DNA from: JBIOJM01 sp044450785
GTDB lineage: Bacteria; Planctomycetota; Planctomycetia; Isosphaerales; Isosphaeraceae
Length of the DNA stretch: 48,144 nucleotides
Reading direction: 5' to 3'
NCBI GenBank assembly: GCA_044450785.1
Contig: JBIOJM010000027.1
Span: 1-48,144 of the forward strand
Every line of letters starts with the position of its first letter. Positions within the stretch are counted from its first letter, which is position 1. The notes under the pieces are model-generated. The model was not told where the DNA came from. It did not search any database and saw only the letters and a list, made by a program, of their open reading frames with translations. The position numbers and the translations under genes were made by a program. Below are positions 17,191 through 26,030 of the stretch, piece by piece.

Positions 17191-18210
17191 ATGGCCTCTT
17201 TTCCAGCCGAATCGATGGAAGCACGCGCCGAGGGCTTCCGGACAGCCTACGAGCGAGTCAGGCAAGAGATCGCCAAGGTCATCGTGGGCCACGACGAGAT
17301 CGTCCACGGCATCCTGACTTGCCTGTTCATCGGCGGGCATGCCTTGCTGGAAGGTGTGCCAGGCCTGGGCAAGACTTTGCTGGTGCGAACCTTGGCCGAC
17401 GCGGTGGCGCTTGATTTCAACCGAATCCAGTTCACCCCCGACCTGATGCCCGCCGACATCATCGGCACCAACATGGTCATGGAGCTGCCCGACGGCCGCC
17501 GTATTTTCGAGTTCCAGCCAGGCCCGGTCTTCTCGCAGATCGTGCTTGCGGACGAGATCAATCGCGCCACGCCCAAGACCCAGTCGGCCCTGCTGGAGGC
17601 GATGCAAGAGCACTCGGTCACGGTCGGCGGACACATCCACCGGCTCAAGGAGCCGTTCTTCGTGATGGCGACCCAGAACCCGATCGAGCAGGAGGGGACC
17701 TACCCCCTGCCCGAGGCACAGCTCGACCGGTTCCTGCTCAAGCTCGTGGTCGGCTACTCGACGCGGGACGAGCTCAGCACGATCCTCGACCGGACCACTC
17801 GAGGCGAAACGCCCAGGGCCGCCAAGGTCCTGGACGGTGAGACCCTGCTCCAGCTTCAGGCCCTGGTACGCGACGTGATCATCGCGCCTCACGTGCAGGA
17901 CTACGCGATCAGGCTCGCCCTGGCGACTCACCCTCAAGGGCCGTACGCCGCCGACGTGACCAACCAGTATATTCGCTGGGGAAGCAGCCCCCGCGGAGCT
18001 CAAACCTTGGTCCTGGGGGCCAAGGTCCGCTCCCTCCTCGATGGGCGATACAACGTCAGCTTCGAAGACCTGCGCCGCGTCTATCTGCCCGGCCTCCGGC
18101 ATCGTGTCCTCTTGAATTTCGAGGCACAGGCCGAGGGAGTCGACCCCGATGACGTCCTGCTCAAGGTCCTCGAGTCCGTTCCCGAAGCGGCTGAAACCCG
18201 GGCTGCATGA
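17191..18210 (+). CDS. MoxR-family AAA+ ATPase
   Basis: A 339-residue AAA+ chaperone-like ATPase. Walker A is GVPGLGKT (55-62), Walker B IVLADEI (117-123), sensor 1 ATQNP, followed by the MoxR signature EGTYPLPEAQLDRFL. I start it at ATG 17191 after AAAGGA; an earlier in-frame ATG at 17083 would translate the GC hairpin and is unlikely. MoxR proteins work with vWA proteins, often in metal insertion or complex assembly, and here vWA genes lie on both sides. It is cytosolic, and the DUF58 partner is encoded 570 bases downstream. Confidence 0.95.
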   Translation: MASFPAESMEARAEGFRTAYERVRQEIAKVIVGHDEIVHGILTCLFIGGHALLEGVPGLGKTLLVRTLADAVALDFNRIQFTPDLMPADIIGTNMVMELPDGRRIFEFQPGPVFSQIVLADEINRATPKTQSALLEAMQEHSVTVGGHIHRLKEPFFVMATQNPIEQEGTYPLPEAQLDRFLLKLVVGYSTRDELSTILDRTTRGETPRAAKVLDGETLLQLQALVRDVIIAPHVQDYAIRLALATHPQGPYAADVTNQYIRWGSSPRGAQTLVLGAKVRSLLDGRYNVSFEDLRRVYLPGLRHRVLLNFEAQAEGVDPDDVLLKVLESVPEAAETRAA

Positions 18211-18220
18211 TAGTCAGTAG

Positions 18221-18357
18221 TCCTTGGTCCTTGGTCCTTCGTGGCTCTGTCCGAACCTGAGCCGGGGACGGGAAGGCAGGGCCGACACCAACCGGAGACG
18301 GACGGACAGGGCTCGGAGCGATACAACCAAGGACTCAGGACCAAGGACCAAGGACCA
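18221..18357. repeat. inverted heptamer (GGTCCTT)n repeats in the moxR downstream gap
   Basis: TCCTTGGTCCTTGGTCC at 18221-18237 is the exact complement of GGACCAAGGACCAAGGA within 18338-18357. Both are tandem copies of a seven-base unit, separated by ~100 bases. The gap between moxR (ends 18210) and the next gene (18362) is almost wholly this element. Paired, it would form a long stem-loop in the operon mRNA. Confidence 0.6.
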
Positions 18358-18361
18358 ATCA

Positions 18362-18727
18362 ATGCACGACATCTACGACCCACCGCCAGCTCCCGAGCAG
18401 GATTGGGTGCCACCCAAGCCTGAGCCCTTGATTTTCACGAAAGGCGACTTGGTCTGCCTGGTGGGTCTGTGCTCCGTGCTGTTCGCCGGGTCGATGACGG
18501 TCTGGCGCACGGAGCCCGAGCTTGCCCTGGCAACGGCGGTGGCCGGATCGCTTGTGATCCTGGAGAGCTGGTTCACGGCGCTGGGCTTCCTGCACCGGTG
18601 TCCGCCGCTTCGGCTCAAGGCACGCTGGCTGATCTTCCTGGCCGCGCTGGTTCCCTGGCTGGTCGGCCTGGGCGTGGCCGTGACCATGATGCTCTCGCTG
18701 TTCTGGGTGTTTGACCGCATCGGCTGA
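18362..18727 (+). CDS. small multi-pass membrane protein of the MoxR/DUF58 operon
   Basis: A 121-residue protein with a proline-rich N-terminus (YDPPPAPEQDWVPPKPEP) and about three or four hydrophobic segments, for example LVCLVGLCSVLFAGSMTVW, LALATAVAGSLVILESW and WLVGLGVAVTMMLSLFWVF. I recognise no family. ATG 18362 is preferred because an earlier in-frame start at 18224 would read through the heptamer repeat. Its place between moxR and the DUF58 gene suggests a membrane component of the same assembly (inference from position only). Confidence 0.65.
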   Translation: MHDIYDPPPAPEQDWVPPKPEPLIFTKGDLVCLVGLCSVLFAGSMTVWRTEPELALATAVAGSLVILESWFTALGFLHRCPPLRLKARWLIFLAALVPWLVGLGVAVTMMLSLFWVFDRIG

Positions 18728-18779
18728 TCTCGCTCCACGACCTCTCGAAGTCAGTCAGTCCCTCGACCGAGGAACCGCC

Positions 18780-19745
18780 ATGGCCGCTCCTGCTCGCGTT
18801 TCCTCTGCTGGCTCACCCAGTGCGACCACGAGCACTGTTGCGGCCTCACGACCGGCGGGCTCGGCCTCACCCCCCCTGCTCGAGCCGGAATTCCTCCACA
18901 AGCTCGAGCAGCTCGAGCTGGTGAGCCGCCGGATCTTCGTCGGCCGGATGAAAGGGGAACGGAAGAGCAAACGGCGGGGCTCGTCCGTCGAATTCGCCGA
19001 GCATCGCAATTACGCCGTCGGCGACGACCTGCGGCACATCGACTGGAACGTCTACGGCCGGCTCGACAAGCTGTTCCTCAAACTCTTCCTCGAAGAGGAA
19101 GACCTGCACGTTTACACCCTGCTGGACACGAGCCTGTCGATGGATTTCGGCACGCCGACCAAGTTGCGCTACGGAAAGCAGGTCGCCGCGGCCCTGGCGT
19201 TCATCGGTTTGGTGAACCACGACCGCATTCTCATGGACACGTTCGGCGCCCGGCTCGACGCAGGGCTTCGCGGCATCCGCGGCCGTTCGCAGATGTGGCG
19301 CATCGTCCAGTACCTCGAGCAGCTCGAGGCCTCGGGCCGGAGCGACCTCACCGCCTCGGCCCGCGAGTTCGCGATCCGTCACGCCGGCAAGGGGGTCGTC
19401 GTGGTCATCTCCGATTTCCTGGACAGACGCGGCTACCAGGACGCGCTGCGGTACCTGCTGGCGCGGAACATGGATATCTACGTCATCCACGTCCTCTCGC
19501 AGGAGGAAGTCGATCCCGACCTGGTGGGCGACCTCCGCCTGGTCGATTCCGAGGATGATGATACCTCTGAAATCACCATCAGCGCGCCGCTCTTGAAGCG
19601 ATACAAGGACACCCTGAACGCCTTCGTCGGCGGCATGAAAGAGTGGTGTACACAGCGCGGAATAATTTACATATTTACCACAAACGTCTATCCATTTGAT
19701 AAGCTGATCCTCAATTATCTGCGGCAGCGGGGATTGGTCAAGTAA
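18780..19745 (+). CDS. DUF58-domain protein (Bat/MoxR partner)
   Basis: A 321-residue protein starting at ATG 18780, five bases after GAGGAA; an in-frame start at 18711 would overlap the previous gene. A Ser/Ala-rich N-terminus precedes the DUF58 domain, recognised by SVEFAEHRNYAVGDDLRHID and W-N-VYGR, then LLDTSLSMDFG and GVVVVISDFLD, a vWA-like fold in which DTSLS can serve as MIDAS. DUF58 proteins are near-constant partners of MoxR ATPases. No membrane helix is evident, unlike many DUF58 proteins, so it is probably cytosolic. It is followed five bases later by a 45-codon gene. Confidence 0.92.
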   Translation: MAAPARVSSAGSPSATTSTVAASRPAGSASPPLLEPEFLHKLEQLELVSRRIFVGRMKGERKSKRRGSSVEFAEHRNYAVGDDLRHIDWNVYGRLDKLFLKLFLEEEDLHVYTLLDTSLSMDFGTPTKLRYGKQVAAALAFIGLVNHDRILMDTFGARLDAGLRGIRGRSQMWRIVQYLEQLEASGRSDLTASAREFAIRHAGKGVVVVISDFLDRRGYQDALRYLLARNMDIYVIHVLSQEEVDPDLVGDLRLVDSEDDDTSEITISAPLLKRYKDTLNAFVGGMKEWCTQRGIIYIFTTNVYPFDKLILNYLRQRGLVK

Positions 19746-19750
19746 CACTC

Positions 19751-19888
19751 ATGAATCATTGGCCGGTCAGAAATCCCTGGGTTTTCTTCGGCGTGGGGGG
19801 CATGGTGGTGGTGTACATGCTCTATATGATGATCCGACGGCGCAAAGGGGAGCGGGCCGGCGGGCCGGATCGGGAGCCTGAGCTGTAG
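19751..19888 (+). CDS. 45-residue single-pass membrane microprotein
   Basis: ATG 19751 to TAG 19888 encodes a protein with one hydrophobic helix (WVFFGVGGMVVVYMLYMMI) followed by a basic stop-transfer cluster (RRRKGER) and a polar tail. The positive-inside rule places the C-terminus in the cytoplasm. It fits tightly between the DUF58 stop (19745) and the BatA-like start (19910) on the same strand, and the gap would otherwise be an unexplained 164 bases. No ribosome site is obvious, so translation may be coupled to the DUF58 gene. Function unknown; a small subunit of the Bat-type complex is a reasonable guess. Confidence 0.55.
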   Translation: MNHWPVRNPWVFFGVGGMVVVYMLYMMIRRRKGERAGGPDREPEL

Positions 19889-19909
19889 GCGTGGGGGAGG
19901 AGTGAGGTC

Positions 19910-22033
19910 ATGTCGGGTTTGTGGAATCGAGTCAGCAGCTTGAGCTTCCCCTTCGAGTTCAACTCGCCTTTGGGAGTGCCGGCGTGGTTTGTACTGGCGG
20001 GAGTGCCGGTCGGGATCGTTGCGCTTTATTTCCTCAAGCTCCGCCGCCGGCCGGTCCGGGTGCCGAGCACGATCTTGTGGCGTCGGAGCATGGAGGACAT
20101 GCACGTCAACAGTCTCTTTCAGCGCCTGAGGCGTAACCTTCTGCTGTTTCTGCAGCTCCTGGCGATGGCCCTGGCGATGCTGGCCCTGGCCGGCCCGCGG
20201 ATGAAAGGGACGAGCGGACAGGGGCAGCGGTTCGTGCTCATGATCGACAACTCTGCCAGCATGGCGGCGACCGACGTGGCTCCCAGCCGGCTGGCAAAGG
20301 CCAAGGAGGCGGCCAAGAAAGTCGTCGGCGAGATGGACGCGGACGACCTGGCGATGGTGATCGCCTTTGCCGATTCGGCGCGTGTCGTTTCGAACTACAC
20401 CGGTGATCGCCGCACCTTGGCGCAGCGGATCGACTCGATCATGCCGTCGCAGTCCCGGACGTCGCTGCGCGAGGGCTTGCAGGTGGCGGCGGGGCTCGCC
20501 AATCCTTCGAAGCAGATCGGCGAGGGTGTCGTCGCGTCCTCGGTCGTCACGCCGAAGCTGTTCATCTATACCGACGGCGGCTTCGCCGATGTCGAGGGCT
20601 TCAGCCTGGGCAATCTCGAGCCCGAGGTGGTGGTGATCGGGCCACCTCCGCCTCCGTATTCGCCCCCGGCCGACGGGAGCGCCCGCTCCGATGGTAAAGT
20701 CAAGGTTCGCAACCCTTCCGAAAACGTCGGTATCATGGCCCTCCAGACGAGGCGTGACGAGGACAAGCCCGACCTCTACCAGCTTTTTGGGCGTGTTCAC
20801 AATTTCCGCGCCGAGGAAGTCGCGACCGAGGCGCAGCTCTACCGCCTGGAGGCCGGCAAGCCCGGCGCGGAAGGGAGACTCGTCGACGCGATCGCTCTCA
20901 AGATCGCCCCTCAGAGCGAACAGGCCTTCAAGTTCGACCTGCCCGATACCGGGCTGACGGCTTATGAGGTTCGCCTGACGGTCAAGGACGCGCTCGAAGT
21001 CGACAATCGCGCCTACACGGTCGTTGGAACCACGCGCAAGGCGCAGGTCCTGGCCATCACGGAAGAAGATCGTTACCTGATCGACACGCTCAAGACGCCG
21101 TCCGCCAAGGAGCGAGCCGACGTCACGATCCTCACTCCCCTCGAGGCCAAGAGCGAGTCCGTCGTCCGTGATCTCAAGGGAAGCCGCTACGATCTGGTCA
21201 TCTTCGACGGGGTCAAGCCCGACTCGCCTCCCGCGGCCAATGCGCTTTACTTCGGCGTGTTCCCCCCGGGGCCCGCCTACGCCAAGCCCAAGGAGGTTCC
21301 TCAGCCGGTGATCCTCGACTGGGACATCGCCCACCCGCTCATGCAGTACGTCCGGGACTTGTCGCTGGTTTATGTCGCCCGGGCGAACGTCGTCGAACTC
21401 CCGGTCGGCGCCAAGAGCTTGATCGAGGGCAACCAGGGGTCGCTCGCTTTCGTGGTTCCCCGGGAAGGCTACATCGACACGGTTGTGACCTTTCCCTTGA
21501 TCGACGGCACGACGCCCAACACGACCTGGTTTCGTTATATCAGCTTCCCTTTATTCATATTGAACAGCATTCAAGCCTACGGAAACGTTCATGAGGGAGC
21601 CGGAGAAGAAGTGGCCGAGCCCGGCCGGCCGATCGTGCTCCACCCCGAAACGGGAAGCCGGACGATCCAGGTGACTCCCCCGGGTGGAGGGCCTGCACTT
21701 GCCGTGACTCGCTCTCCCCAGGGGGCTTTCGTCTACAACAAGGCGGAAACGACCGGCGTTTATCTGGCACAGTGGGAGTCGGGCGGCCTGTTACCGTTCG
21801 CGGTCAACCTGTTCGACGCTCGCGAGAGCGACCTGGCCCCGCGCGGCCTGGTGCCCGAGGGGGCCCCCGCGAGCCTGGACGAAGCCTACAAGATCAAGAT
21901 CGGCTACAGCCCCGTCACGGGCACCCTCAAGCCGCCTGTCGTCCAGAAGGACATCTGGTGGTATCTCGCCCTGCTGGTCCTGGGTGTGCTGCTCGTCGAG
22001 TGGTACATCTACAATCGGCGGGTTTATATCTAA
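19910..22033 (+). CDS. BatA-like membrane protein with von Willebrand A domain
   Basis: A 707-residue protein with a strong ribosome site (GGAGGAG) before ATG 19910. Residues ~20-90 form the BatA N-terminal membrane module (WFVLAGVPVGIVALYFLKLR, then LRRNLLLFLQLLAMALAMLALAGP). A vWA domain with intact MIDAS follows (VLMIDNSASM). A central beta-rich and amidotransferase-like region (SRYDLVIFDGVKPD) and a C-terminal membrane helix (DIWWYLALLVLGVLLVEWYIY) complete it. BatA/B proteins were named from Bacteroides aerotolerance operons with MoxR and DUF58. It is the last gene of the operon that begins at 12994. Confidence 0.9.
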   Translation: MSGLWNRVSSLSFPFEFNSPLGVPAWFVLAGVPVGIVALYFLKLRRRPVRVPSTILWRRSMEDMHVNSLFQRLRRNLLLFLQLLAMALAMLALAGPRMKGTSGQGQRFVLMIDNSASMAATDVAPSRLAKAKEAAKKVVGEMDADDLAMVIAFADSARVVSNYTGDRRTLAQRIDSIMPSQSRTSLREGLQVAAGLANPSKQIGEGVVASSVVTPKLFIYTDGGFADVEGFSLGNLEPEVVVIGPPPPPYSPPADGSARSDGKVKVRNPSENVGIMALQTRRDEDKPDLYQLFGRVHNFRAEEVATEAQLYRLEAGKPGAEGRLVDAIALKIAPQSEQAFKFDLPDTGLTAYEVRLTVKDALEVDNRAYTVVGTTRKAQVLAITEEDRYLIDTLKTPSAKERADVTILTPLEAKSESVVRDLKGSRYDLVIFDGVKPDSPPAANALYFGVFPPGPAYAKPKEVPQPVILDWDIAHPLMQYVRDLSLVYVARANVVELPVGAKSLIEGNQGSLAFVVPREGYIDTVVTFPLIDGTTPNTTWFRYISFPLFILNSIQAYGNVHEGAGEEVAEPGRPIVLHPETGSRTIQVTPPGGGPALAVTRSPQGAFVYNKAETTGVYLAQWESGGLLPFAVNLFDARESDLAPRGLVPEGAPASLDEAYKIKIGYSPVTGTLKPPVVQKDIWWYLALLVLGVLLVEWYIYNRRVYI

Positions 22034-22043
22034 AGGTGCGACA

Positions 22044-22847
22044 CTAACGCAGCCCCTTGGATCGCAAGAGCTGATCGGCCCAGGTGGCGAGTTCGCCGTC
22101 GAGGGGCGGGCGCGGCTCGGCGCGGTAGTCGATTCGGAGGTCATAACCCGCGCGGTCGTAAGCACGATCCAGCACGGCCTGGAGGTCGAGGCGGGCGTCT
22201 GGATCCTGGGGCTTCAAGGGGATGGGGATGACCGGCAGACGCCGGGGCAAGCGGATCGGATAGAGCAGGCCCCGAGGCCTCAGGCCTCTCTTCGACACGT
22301 GGACAAGATACGAGTGCGGACCGATCTTCTTGGGATCGCGCACCATGCGTTTCCCGCGCAGCAGGTCGATCTCCACCCAATGACTCGGTGAGTACATGAC
22401 CTCTCGCCGCTTCTGTTCGAAGCTCTTGCGACCCGGTGAGCCGGATACCTTGTTCGTGGGGCTCAGGATTTCGATGACGGTGACGACGCCGCTAGACTCG
22501 AGGTCGGTGATTTTCAGAAACGCCTCGTGGATCTCCTCTTCAAACCAGGTGGTCGCGACCACCGGTTCAGCAACCTCAAATTGTGAAGCTTCACCACTCA
22601 GGGCGATAGAGGTCTCTTCCCATCCCGGGCGACTTGCTATCTCGACATCCGGAATCCGCAATTGAGGCTCGAAAGTGTCGTCGGATTCGTCGCCGATATA
22701 GACCCGCTCCTCAATTCTGACGACATACTTTGGACGCAGTTGAGCGCCCAGGATCTCTTGACACCCCGAGATGAGGTTATGATGGACGTCGGGCCAGAGC
22801 CTGGGATTCTCCAGATAAGGATCCATTCCCGGGAAGGGTGAAGGCAT
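22044..22847 (-). CDS. DUF4058 family protein
   Basis: A 267-residue protein beginning with the family signature PSPFPGMDPYLENP...WPDVHH, followed by LRPKYVVRIEERVYIG and VVTVIEILSPTNK. The EILSPxNK segment resembles the core of PD-(D/E)XK nuclease-like folds, which is why the family is sometimes grouped with Uma2 proteins. No activity is established. It is full length and converges with the BatA-like gene, ten bases apart. DUF4058 genes are abundant in planctomycetes and cyanobacteria. Confidence 0.9.
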   Translation of the reverse strand: MPSPFPGMDPYLENPRLWPDVHHNLISGCQEILGAQLRPKYVVRIEERVYIGDESDDTFEPQLRIPDVEIASRPGWEETSIALSGEASQFEVAEPVVATTWFEEEIHEAFLKITDLESSGVVTVIEILSPTNKVSGSPGRKSFEQKRREVMYSPSHWVEIDLLRGKRMVRDPKKIGPHSYLVHVSKRGLRPRGLLYPIRLPRRLPVIPIPLKPQDPDARLDLQAVLDRAYDRAGYDLRIDYRAEPRPPLDGELATWADQLLRSKGLR

Positions 22848-22933
22848 CGTCGATCGCCTCCGAGTTGATCACGTGACGGGCGTCTATGCCATACTGTTAT
22901 TGATTATAGCAGGTTGCTCGATCCCAGCCATCG

Positions 22934-24160
22934 TCAGCCCTGGGCCCAATCCCGTTCGATCGCTTCTCGCTTGAGCCGGGGAGCGGTCGAGCCGTTCAGT
23001 CCGAGGGGACCGGTCGCGGCATGGAGTACGAACCGGCCGATTTCCGGTGGGCAGCCGTAGCGGACCGGGTGTTTGCCGGCAACGCCCTCGCTCACGTACA
23101 GGAGCGTTCCTCCAGCGCGGAAGAACCCGCGGTCGAACCGGCGCGAGTAGCGGCTCGGCATGAAGACGGGACCGATATACGGGAGCCGGATCTGGCCCCC
23201 ATGGTTGTGCCCCGCGAACATCAGGTCGACTCCCCAGCCTTGGGCCTTGTACAACTGATCGGGTGAATGGCTCAAGAGGATGCGGAAATCGGTCGGCGGC
23301 ACGTCGCGCCGATGGAAGGCCGGCCCCCAGGGTGCGGATGTTCCGCCCAGGGCCAGTGTCGTCCCCTCAACGTCACGTGTGGTCCACCGACCTTCCAGCA
23401 TCTCGAAACCGGCCCGGCCCAGCTCGCGGACGATGGCCCGGGGGTGGTGCTCAGTGTCGTGATTGCCCAGGATCGCAAACTTGCCCAGCCGCGCTTCGAG
23501 TTGACCGAGCAGCGGCTCGATCCAGCCGATCGTCTCGTCGTCCTCGACCAGGTCTCCGGTGATGAAGACCAGGTCGGCCTGCCAAGGGAGACAGGTGGCG
23601 AGGATCGATTCGAAGAAAAGACGCTCGTAGCAAGGAGCAAAATGGAAGTCACTGAGCTGGACGATCGAGAGGCCGTCGAGCCGCGCGGGGAGTCTGGGCA
23701 CCGTCACGTCCCATTCGCGGAGACACAGGCGGAATGACTGGTTGCCGGGCAGGTGCAGCAGCCAGGAGCGCCGGCCGCCGCCGATCAGAGGCGCCGTCCC
23801 GAGGGAACATGCCAGGTCGACGGTGCGAGACGAGCCGGTGATACCGTCGGGCCGGCGCCGGTGGGCGAGTCGCCATGAGCAGAGCGGACAGAAGAGCATC
23901 CCGGAGACCACGCACAAGAAGGCGTAACTCCGGAGCGGCCATGTCCACGTCCACCACGGGTCGTGCAGGTGCTTGGCGAGCAGCAGCGCCGAGCTGGCCC
24001 AGAAGCCCGCGAAGAGGAGGGTCCGCACGCGATCCATCAGGCACTCGCGAAACCCCAGGGCGCTTCCGACATTGATGACCAGGACGAAGTGGTAGAGGTG
24101 TCCCATGGCCGGGGGGACGACGAGCGCGAGGATGACCGGCCAGGGCCAGTCAGGACTCAT
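22934..24160 (-). CDS. membrane-anchored calcineurin-type metallophosphoesterase
   Basis: A 408-residue protein. The N-terminal 100 residues hold about three membrane helices (ILALVVPPAMGHLYHFVLVI, FAGFWASSALLLA, YAFLCVVSGMLF). The catalytic domain (160-385) carries all the metal and active-site motifs: D171 and H173 (SDFH), D203 (GDLVED), N233/H234 (GNHD), H298 (LSHSPD), H318 and H320 (GHNHGG). Relatives include YkuE-type UDP-2,3-diacylglucosamine or phospholipid phosphatases, but the substrate here is unknown. Its start overlaps the end of the upstream sensor gene (24150-26030) by 11 bases, so the two are co-transcribed and probably translationally coupled. Confidence 0.88.
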   Translation of the reverse strand: MSPDWPWPVILALVVPPAMGHLYHFVLVINVGSALGFRECLMDRVRTLLFAGFWASSALLLAKHLHDPWWTWTWPLRSYAFLCVVSGMLFCPLCSWRLAHRRRPDGITGSSRTVDLACSLGTAPLIGGGRRSWLLHLPGNQSFRLCLREWDVTVPRLPARLDGLSIVQLSDFHFAPCYERLFFESILATCLPWQADLVFITGDLVEDDETIGWIEPLLGQLEARLGKFAILGNHDTEHHPRAIVRELGRAGFEMLEGRWTTRDVEGTTLALGGTSAPWGPAFHRRDVPPTDFRILLSHSPDQLYKAQGWGVDLMFAGHNHGGQIRLPYIGPVFMPSRYSRRFDRGFFRAGGTLLYVSEGVAGKHPVRYGCPPEIGRFVLHAATGPLGLNGSTAPRLKREAIERDWAQG

Positions 24161-26030
24161 GGGGCGATGCCTCGATCGGTTGCGAGCCGGCGGACTCGGG
24201 TTCCGCCCTCGAGTCGGGAGAAGCGGCGGCCGGCGGCGGCGAATCGGGCGGCGATGGCGGAGTCGTCGAGGGGTTTGGTTTGCCGGCGGGGCCAGCGGCG
24301 GCCGGGCCGTCCTGGTGCGTGACGGAGGACGAACGAACCATCGGTGTGGTTCGCAGAGCTTGTTCCACGGCCTCCATCAAGCGGTCCGCCCGGAACGGCT
24401 TGTAGAGCACGGTCTGGAGTCCCTCCTGCCGGGCCTTCACGATCGAATGCGAAGGGTCCCAGCCGAAGCCGGTCATCAGGATGATCGGCACATTCGGTTG
24501 GACTTCACGGAGTCGCTTGAATGTCTCGTAGCCGTCGAGGTCCGGCAGGCGGATATCGACCAAAGCGGCCGAGTAGGGAGCCTGCCGCATCAGCGCGATC
24601 GCTTCGTGCGCGTCGCGGGCGGTCTCGACGCTCGCCCCCTGGCAGCCGAGCAAGTTGTGAGCCGATCGGCGGATCGTTTCATCGGCGTCGACCAGAAGGA
24701 GCCGCGTCCCGCCCAGGCGAGGCGCCTGGCTCGCAAGGCTCTGCTTGGGCTGGGGCGCGACGGTCGAGCCTGCCTTATGAATCAGGCTGCGAATCTCGCG
24801 CGCTCGGTAGAGCAGGTGACGCAGCCGGGCGATGATGTCTTCATCGTGGCCCGCGTAACGGTCGAGGACCGTGGTCGCATCCGTGATGATGTCGTCCAGC
24901 GGCAGGGCCAGCTCGCGGTTGATCGCCTCGACCGAGGCGCTGGTTGCTGAGACCTTCTCGGCCTGGAGCAGCTCCAGCGTGTTCAAGGCCACGGCGATGT
25001 TGCGGCCGTAGATTTCGATGAACTGCTGGTCGCGGTCGTCGAACGCGTTCGGCTGCGGACTCTCGACGTTCAGGGTGCCGATCACGGTGCCATGGATGAT
25101 CAAGGGGACCGTCAGCGAGCTGCGCGCCCCCGCGGCCCCTTCGAGATAGAGTGGGTCCTTGGTCGTATCGGGGCAGACGTAAGAGAGCCCGGTCGCCGCC
25201 ACGAAACCGGTCACACCGTTTCCCTCCTTGCTCGCGTACAGCTCGCGGTTCGCCGCCAGCGGGGTCATCCCTTCGGTCAAGAGCGGGATGAGCCGGTTGG
25301 TGGCACGGTCGAGCAGGCGGATCTCGATGAAGTCCAGGCCCAGCAGGTCTTTCATGTGGCGGGCGATGTTGAACTTCAGCAGGTCGGTCCGCTCCTCGAC
25401 CGCCATCTCGGCGAGCTCCTCCGGAGTCAGATCGGCGAGCTCGTCGCCTGCTTTGTGGATGGCATTGACCTTGAGCTGCTGCTGCGTCTCATCGGTCGTC
25501 TCGCGGGTGAGCGCGATCAGGTGCGTCAGGGTGTTCGACCCATCGAACACCGGCGTCACCGCCAGCCGGAGGTAGCGGTTGCCGCTGATCTTGATCGCCG
25601 TGCTCGCGGGCGCTTTCGAGGCAACCGCCGTGGTGAACGGACAGGGATCCGGGCCGAGGATCTCGCATTGACCCAGCGATTGGTAGAATGGAGAGCCGAC
25701 CATCGGGGTCGTCGAAACGGTCAGCAAGTGAAATTCGGGGTTGGCCCAGATGATCCTCAGATCCGGATCGACCACGGCCACTCCTTCCGAGATCGCGTCG
25801 AGGATCTCCTCGGCCTGGATCATCATCCCGACCCAACGGACCGCCGAAAGCTGCGAGGCATCGACGAAGACGGCGTCGAATTTCCGATCGCGCAGCAGGG
25901 CCAGCGCCCTGGAGACCGTGCGGACCGTCACACGCTCGAACCACTCGGATAAGCAATCAGCGCTCGACTTCCCATGCGAGCTGTCACGATCGATGACTAA
26001 AAGTCGGGGCTTTTCAGCCACACCGCTCAC
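24150..26030 (-). CDS. PAS-GAF-receiver signalling protein without kinase domain
   Basis: A 626-residue cytosolic protein. Residues 8-68 are a shortened receiver-like domain (acidic D14, D16; D57 in VFVDAS). A PAS domain spans ~73-175, a GAF domain ~205-355, and a short helical part (~365-420) looks like a histidine-kinase dimerisation segment lacking the phospho-accepting His. A complete receiver domain lies at 443-560 (D448/D450, phospho-site D492 in ALVDIRLPD, K544 in YKPF), then a Pro/Ser-rich tail. There is no ATPase domain, so it cannot autophosphorylate and must depend on another kinase. The 11-base overlap with the phosphoesterase gene suggests they act together. Confidence 0.85.
   Translation of the reverse strand: MSGVAEKPRLLVIDRDSSHGKSSADCLSEWFERVTVRTVSRALALLRDRKFDAVFVDASQLSAVRWVGMMIQAEEILDAISEGVAVVDPDLRIIWANPEFHLLTVSTTPMVGSPFYQSLGQCEILGPDPCPFTTAVASKAPASTAIKISGNRYLRLAVTPVFDGSNTLTHLIALTRETTDETQQQLKVNAIHKAGDELADLTPEELAEMAVEERTDLLKFNIARHMKDLLGLDFIEIRLLDRATNRLIPLLTEGMTPLAANRELYASKEGNGVTGFVAATGLSYVCPDTTKDPLYLEGAAGARSSLTVPLIIHGTVIGTLNVESPQPNAFDDRDQQFIEIYGRNIAVALNTLELLQAEKVSATSASVEAINRELALPLDDIITDATTVLDRYAGHDEDIIARLRHLLYRAREIRSLIHKAGSTVAPQPKQSLASQAPRLGGTRLLLVDADETIRRSAHNLLGCQGASVETARDAHEAIALMRQAPYSAALVDIRLPDLDGYETFKRLREVQPNVPIILMTGFGWDPSHSIVKARQEGLQTVLYKPFRADRLMEAVEQALRTTPMVRSSSVTHQDGPAAAGPAGKPNPSTTPPSPPDSPPPAAASPDSRAEPESAGSQPIEASPHES

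Noticed and set aside
19715..21334. 539-codon minus-strand frame opposite the BatA-like gene
   Set aside because: Shadow of the BatA-like coding sequence, with no domain or ribosome site.
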